Shown here: one piece after another, positions 60,816 through 64,000 of the stretch
Numbering within the stretch: the first letter of the stretch is position 1
Layout of the letters: each line of letters starts with the position of its first letter
Origin: Duganella levis
GTDB taxonomy: Bacteria; Pseudomonadota; Gammaproteobacteria; Burkholderiales; Burkholderiaceae_D
Direction of reading: 5' to 3'
NCBI RefSeq assembly: GCF_009857605.1
Contig: NZ_WWCT01000018.1
Location: forward strand, 98,981-162,980
Length of the DNA stretch: 64,000 nt
Notes under the pieces: generated by a model
Seen by the model: only the letters and a program-made list of their open reading frames with translations
Databases searched by the model: none
Told to the model about the DNA's origin: nothing
Translations under genes and position numbers: made by a program

Positions 60816-61670
60816 ATGCTGTTAGATTCCATCCGCACCCAACTCGACTCGCTCTCCAAATCGGAGCGCAAGGTGGCGTTGGCCGTGCTCGAACATCCGA
60901 CGCAGACGGTCAACCAGAACATCACTGCGCTGGCCAAGAACGCCCAGGTGTCCGAACCGACCGTGGTGCGTTTTTGCCGCACGCTGGGCTATGACGGCTG
61001 GCATGAGTTCAAACTCAAGCTGGCCCAGGGCCTGGCGCTGGCCTTGCCGGGCCTGAACGAACAGCCGACCCAGGACGACCTCGCGGCCGACCTGGTCAAC
61101 AAGATTTGCAGCCGTTCGATCAATACCCTGCTGGACCTGCGCAACAACCTCAACCCGGAGCAGATCCAGAAGGCGCTGGACATCCTGTCCAAGGCCAACA
61201 AGATCGAGTTCTACGGCCAGGGCACGTCCGGCATTGTTGCCGCCGACGCCCAGCACAAGTTCTTCCGCTCCGGCGTGCCGACCGTGGCCTATGCCGACCC
61301 CCATATCCACAGCATCGCCGCAGCGCTGCTGCGCACCGGCGACGCGCTGGTGGCGATTTCGCAGCGCGGCAACAGCCCGTCGCTGGTGCGTTCAGTCAAG
61401 CTGGCCAAGCGCGGCGGCGCCGAAGTGATCGTGCTGGCGCCGTCCGGCACGCCGTTGGCCGACCTGGCCACGGTGCTGATCCCGATCGACCTGATCTTCA
61501 ACATCGACCCGTACACGCCGATTTCGGCGCGCCTGGCCTACTTGGTGGTGATCGACGTGCTGGCGGTCGGCCTGGCGCTGCAACGCGGCCCGGAATTCCG
61601 CAAGAAAATGCAAAACGCCCAGAAAGCCTTGCAGGAGTTCGACCTGCAGTTCGATTCCTTTATCGGCTAG
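60816..61670 (+). CDS. hexR: HexR, RpiR-family transcriptional regulator
   Basis: A 284-residue regulator: an N-terminal HTH (RpiR type, about 1-75; SERKVALAVLEHP, AQVSEPTVVRFCRTLGYDGW) and a SIS sugar-phosphate-binding domain (about 115-270; EFYGQGTSGIVAADAQHKF, ISQRGNSPSLVRSVKLAK). HexR represses the zwf/edd/pgi genes and is released by KDPG. It begins six bases after the zwf stop, and HexR-like boxes lie before zwf, edd and pgi, so it probably feeds back on its own operon. Confidence 0.94.
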   Translation: MLLDSIRTQLDSLSKSERKVALAVLEHPTQTVNQNITALAKNAQVSEPTVVRFCRTLGYDGWHEFKLKLAQGLALALPGLNEQPTQDDLAADLVNKICSRSINTLLDLRNNLNPEQIQKALDILSKANKIEFYGQGTSGIVAADAQHKFFRSGVPTVAYADPHIHSIAAALLRTGDALVAISQRGNSPSLVRSVKLAKRGGAEVIVLAPSGTPLADLATVLIPIDLIFNIDPYTPISARLAYLVVIDVLAVGLALQRGPEFRKKMQNAQKALQEFDLQFDSFIG

Positions 61671-61732
61671 GCGGCTTCACGGCGGGTGTGCTACAGTGCG
61701 GAGATTATTTGCCGCATCTACAACTTTGCGCC

Positions 61733-63169
61733 ATGCACAACCGCCCTTCCCAGCGCATCCCCCTGCTCAGCACCCACGTTCCCGGCTTCGATGACATCCT
61801 GGGCGGCGGCTTTCCCGCGCACAGTCTGTACCTGATCCAGGGCCTGGCCGGCAGCGGCAAAACCACGCTGGCGTGCCAGATCGGTTTCCAGCATGCGCAA
61901 CAGGGCAAGAAAGTCCTGATCCTGACGCTGATCGCCGAAACCCACGGCAAGATGCTCAACCACCTGAGCAACTTCTCTTTCTTCGACGAAGAACTGGTGG
62001 GCGAACGCATCGTCTTTATCGGCGCCTACAGCGACCTGCTCAAGGGCGGCCTGCGCGCGCTGCTGAAATCCATCGCCGCCACGCTGGCCGAGCAAAAGCC
62101 GGACATCATGATCATCGACGGCTTCCGCACCGTGCGCGAGGCCAAGCCGTCGGATGTGGCGCTGTCCGAATTCATGCTGTCGCTCAATTCGCTGGTGTCG
62201 ACCATGGAATGCACCACCTTCCTGCTGTCGCCGACCGAAGGCAACCAGGCCGATTCCGAAAATACGCTGGTCGACGGCTTGATCGAACTGAGCCAGTACG
62301 AGCGCGGCCTGCAACTGATCCGCGAGATCAAGGTCTTCAAGCTGCGTGGCAGCAAGCACCTGCTGGGCCGCCACGTGTTCGAGGTGGGCGAGGACGGCGT
62401 CGCCATCTATCCGCGGCTGGAAGCGGTCAGCAGCCTGTCGCCGGCGATGCCGACGGCCGCCGCCGGCCGGGTCAGCTTCGGCATTCCCGGCTGGGACGGC
62501 ATGACCAACGGCGGCGTGGCGCAAGGCTCCACCACCGCCCTGCTCGGCAATCCCGGGGTCGGCAAGACACTGATGGGGCTGCACTTCATCCACGAAGGCT
62601 TGCAGCGCGGCGAGAAAGCGCTGATCGTCGGCTTCTACGAATCGCCGCAGCGGCTGCTGGAAAAAGCCCGCAGCATCGGCATTGACCTGGCCACCTACTT
62701 CAGCAACGGCGCGCTGCAAATCATCTGGCACCCGCCGCTGGAAGTGCTGGTCGACAGCCTGGCCAACGGCCTGCTGCGCAACATCGAACAGCGCGGCGTG
62801 ACGCGGCTGCTGATCGACGGCATCGACGGCCTGCGCGAGATCGTCATGCACGAAGGCCGTTCGCGCTCGCTGATGGCGGCGCTGGTCAACGAACTGCGGG
62901 TGCGCAACGTCACCACCTTCTTCACGCAGGAACTGCCTTACTTCGGCAACGGCCAGGTGGAGGGCGACGTCGCCGCCTCGGTGCTGTTTGAAAACATCAT
63001 CCTGCTGCGCTATGTGGACGTGGCCGGCATCAACCTGCGCCAGATCGGCGTGCTCAAGCTGCGTGAAAACGGCTACGACGCCGCCAACCATGTGCTGCTG
63101 ATTTCCGATCAGGGCATGAGCATCGACGGACCCGTGCCACCTACCGCGCCGACCGTGCTGAACCGATAG
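61733..63169 (+). CDS. KaiC-like dual-domain ATPase
   Basis: A 478-residue protein with two RecA/KaiC-like domains in tandem. Domain 1 has Walker A GLAGSGKTT and Walker B IMIIDG; domain 2 has Walker A GNPGVGKTL and Walker B LLIDGIDGL. The segment YESPQRLLEKARSIG resembles the KaiC region that contains the catalytic Glu. KaiA and KaiB are not adjacent. Such two-domain KaiC homologues usually act as signalling ATPases with histidine kinases or receivers, and a response-regulator gene follows nine bases later. Confidence 0.9.
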   Translation: MHNRPSQRIPLLSTHVPGFDDILGGGFPAHSLYLIQGLAGSGKTTLACQIGFQHAQQGKKVLILTLIAETHGKMLNHLSNFSFFDEELVGERIVFIGAYSDLLKGGLRALLKSIAATLAEQKPDIMIIDGFRTVREAKPSDVALSEFMLSLNSLVSTMECTTFLLSPTEGNQADSENTLVDGLIELSQYERGLQLIREIKVFKLRGSKHLLGRHVFEVGEDGVAIYPRLEAVSSLSPAMPTAAAGRVSFGIPGWDGMTNGGVAQGSTTALLGNPGVGKTLMGLHFIHEGLQRGEKALIVGFYESPQRLLEKARSIGIDLATYFSNGALQIIWHPPLEVLVDSLANGLLRNIEQRGVTRLLIDGIDGLREIVMHEGRSRSLMAALVNELRVRNVTTFFTQELPYFGNGQVEGDVAASVLFENIILLRYVDVAGINLRQIGVLKLRENGYDAANHVLLISDQGMSIDGPVPPTAPTVLNR

Positions 63170-63178
63170 CGTGCGGCC

Positions 63179-63577
63179 ATGAGCGATGATTCCGCACTCA
63201 TGGACAGCAACCCGGATGGCAAGCTCATTCTGGTAGTCGACGACGAGTTCGACGTCCTGTCGGCCTACACCATGCTGTTTGAATTTCGCGGCTTCCGCGT
63301 GCGCAGCGCCGCCAATGGCGCCGAGGCGCTGACAGTGGCGCGGCGCGAGCGGCCGGACATCGTGGTATCCGACTACATGATGCCGGTCATGAACGGCGCC
63401 GACCTGTGCGTCGCATGGCGCGCCGATCCGGCGCTGGCCAGCATCCCGTTCATCCTCACCAGCGCCGGCATCCTGCCGCGCGACCTGCTGCCGCCGTACG
63501 ACCTGTTCTACCGCAAGCCGGTGTCGTTCGACACGCTGCTGGCCGCCATCAACCAGTTGATCGCGCGACCGGAGTAA
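63179..63577 (+). CDS. response regulator (receiver-only)
   Basis: A 132-residue receiver protein: LILVVDDEFDVLS (acidic pocket), the phosphoacceptor Asp in DIVVSDYMMPVMNG, LTSAG and YRKPVSFDTL (Lys). It lacks an output domain. Its start is nine bases after the KaiC-like gene, so the two are likely one operon and the receiver may regulate the ATPase. Confidence 0.9.
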   Translation: MSDDSALMDSNPDGKLILVVDDEFDVLSAYTMLFEFRGFRVRSAANGAEALTVARRERPDIVVSDYMMPVMNGADLCVAWRADPALASIPFILTSAGILPRDLLPPYDLFYRKPVSFDTLLAAINQLIARPE

Positions 63578-63580
63578 GCG

Positions 63581-64000
63581 TTGGCCGGCGAGATCGTCAC
63601 CGTCGTCCTGCTCGCCGCGCTGCTGCACGCCAGCTGGAATGCGCTGGTCAAGGCCGGTCCCGACAAATACCTGAGCACCCTGCTGGTGGCCTGCGGCGCC
63701 GGCCTGGTGTCGCTGCCGCTGCTGCCGTTCGCCGCCCTGCCGCACGCCGACAGCTGGCCGTGGCTGGTGGCGTCGGCCTGCTGCCAGGTGATCTACTACC
63801 GGCTGCTGGCGGCCGCCTACCGCCACGGCGACATGAGCCAGGCCTATCCGCTGATGCGCGGCGCCGCGCCGCTGCTGGTGGCGCTGGCCAGCGTGCCGCT
63901 GCTGGGCGAACGGCTGCATCTGCGCCAGGACATCGCCGTCATGCTGATCTGCGGCGGCGTGCTGACGCTGACCATCCTGCGCGGCGCCCGCGCCGGCGCC
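63581..64000 (+). CDS. EamA/DMT-type transporter (partial)
   Basis: The first 140 codons of a membrane protein whose start is TTG 63581, with GGAG six bases upstream. Hydrophobic helices (EIVTVVLLAALLHASWNALV, LSTLLVACGAGLVSLPLL) and the segment AYRHGDMSQAYPLMRGAAPL resemble EamA/drug-metabolite transporters. The rest lies outside the window. It starts three bases after the response-regulator stop. Confidence 0.8.
   Translation, partial: MAGEIVTVVLLAALLHASWNALVKAGPDKYLSTLLVACGAGLVSLPLLPFAALPHADSWPWLVASACCQVIYYRLLAAAYRHGDMSQAYPLMRGAAPLLVALASVPLLGERLHLRQDIAVMLICGGVLTLTILRGARAGA

Noticed and set aside
61718..63919. 733-codon open frame antisense to the KaiC-like gene and its neighbours
   Set aside because: Spans three plus-strand genes with clear motifs and shows no recognisable domain.

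Overview
The window is a GC-rich chromosomal segment from a Gram-negative proteobacterium, most likely a betaproteobacterium of the Oxalobacteraceae (Duganella/Massilia/Rugamonas-like). The main evidence is the gene order pyrG-kdsA-eno-ftsB, the adjacent hrpA, argA and yggX genes, the Entner-Doudoroff genes with a HexR-type regulator, the ImuA/ImuB/DnaE2 mutasome, a DUF2844-DUF3443 pair, and family-level similarity of most proteins. The genus is an inference. I saw no rRNA, tRNA, CRISPR array, prophage or complete insertion sequence. Coding is dense; the only gene-free stretch above 300 bases is 59027-59336.

Layout. 1-9126 (all minus strand): a partial gamma-carbonic anhydrase, two paralogous periplasmic binding proteins (the second in the ftsB operon), a GST, an Asp/Glu racemase, an L,D-transpeptidase and a VOC protein, then the housekeeping block ftsB, eno, kdsA, pyrG. 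9268-13883: a PRC-barrel protein with a small membrane protein, the SOS polymerase dnaE2 and an alpha/beta hydrolase. 13974-22853 (plus): a PhzF-like protein, a TonB receptor, and a run of secreted proteins and lipoproteins including DUF2844-DUF3443 and a 2',3'-cyclic nucleotidase. 22893-25498: a P460 remnant, a ParE-type toxin-antitoxin pair, a hemerythrin protein and a CoaD-like/HD fusion. 25531-29714: a two-component system, a Do-type protease and an hsp20 gene with a sigma32-like promoter and an apparent ROSE RNA thermometer. 29938-36717: an M61 peptidase, a GST, a hydrolase, an Lgt-like/thioredoxin fusion, and imuB-imuA. 36816-45803: an antiporter, a PHB-depolymerase-like esterase, hrpA, argA, yggX and rpiA. 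45993-52206: a response regulator-CheC-diguanylate cyclase operon, an AraC regulator divergent from a P450, a BrnTA toxin-antitoxin module and a broken dioxygenase gene. 52213-61670: central carbon metabolism (eda, edd, pgi, SMP-30 lactonase, zwf, hexR) around a chemoreceptor. 61733-64000: a KaiC-like ATPase, a response regulator and an EamA transporter.

Regulatory logic readable from the DNA. dnaE2 and imuAB lie about 21.6 kb apart, but each has a perfect TACTGT-N8-ACAGTA LexA box, so they form a split SOS mutasome regulon. edd, pgi and zwf each carry one or two HexR-like boxes, and hexR lies directly behind zwf, so glucose-6-phosphate entry into the Entner-Doudoroff pathway looks like one feedback-controlled unit.

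The most promising lead is the DUF3443 lipoprotein at 18209-19921. It shows the motif order of a two-lobed pepsin-type aspartic protease (DTGS, a flap-like Tyr, GILG, DSGS and a pepsin-like C-terminal strand) and is paired with a secreted DUF2844 protein. Other leads are the ROSE-type thermometer, the CoaD-like/HD fusion, the Lgt-like/TlpA fusion, the REC-CheC-GGDEF operon, and an inverted repeat that brackets a start codon at 17327-17350.
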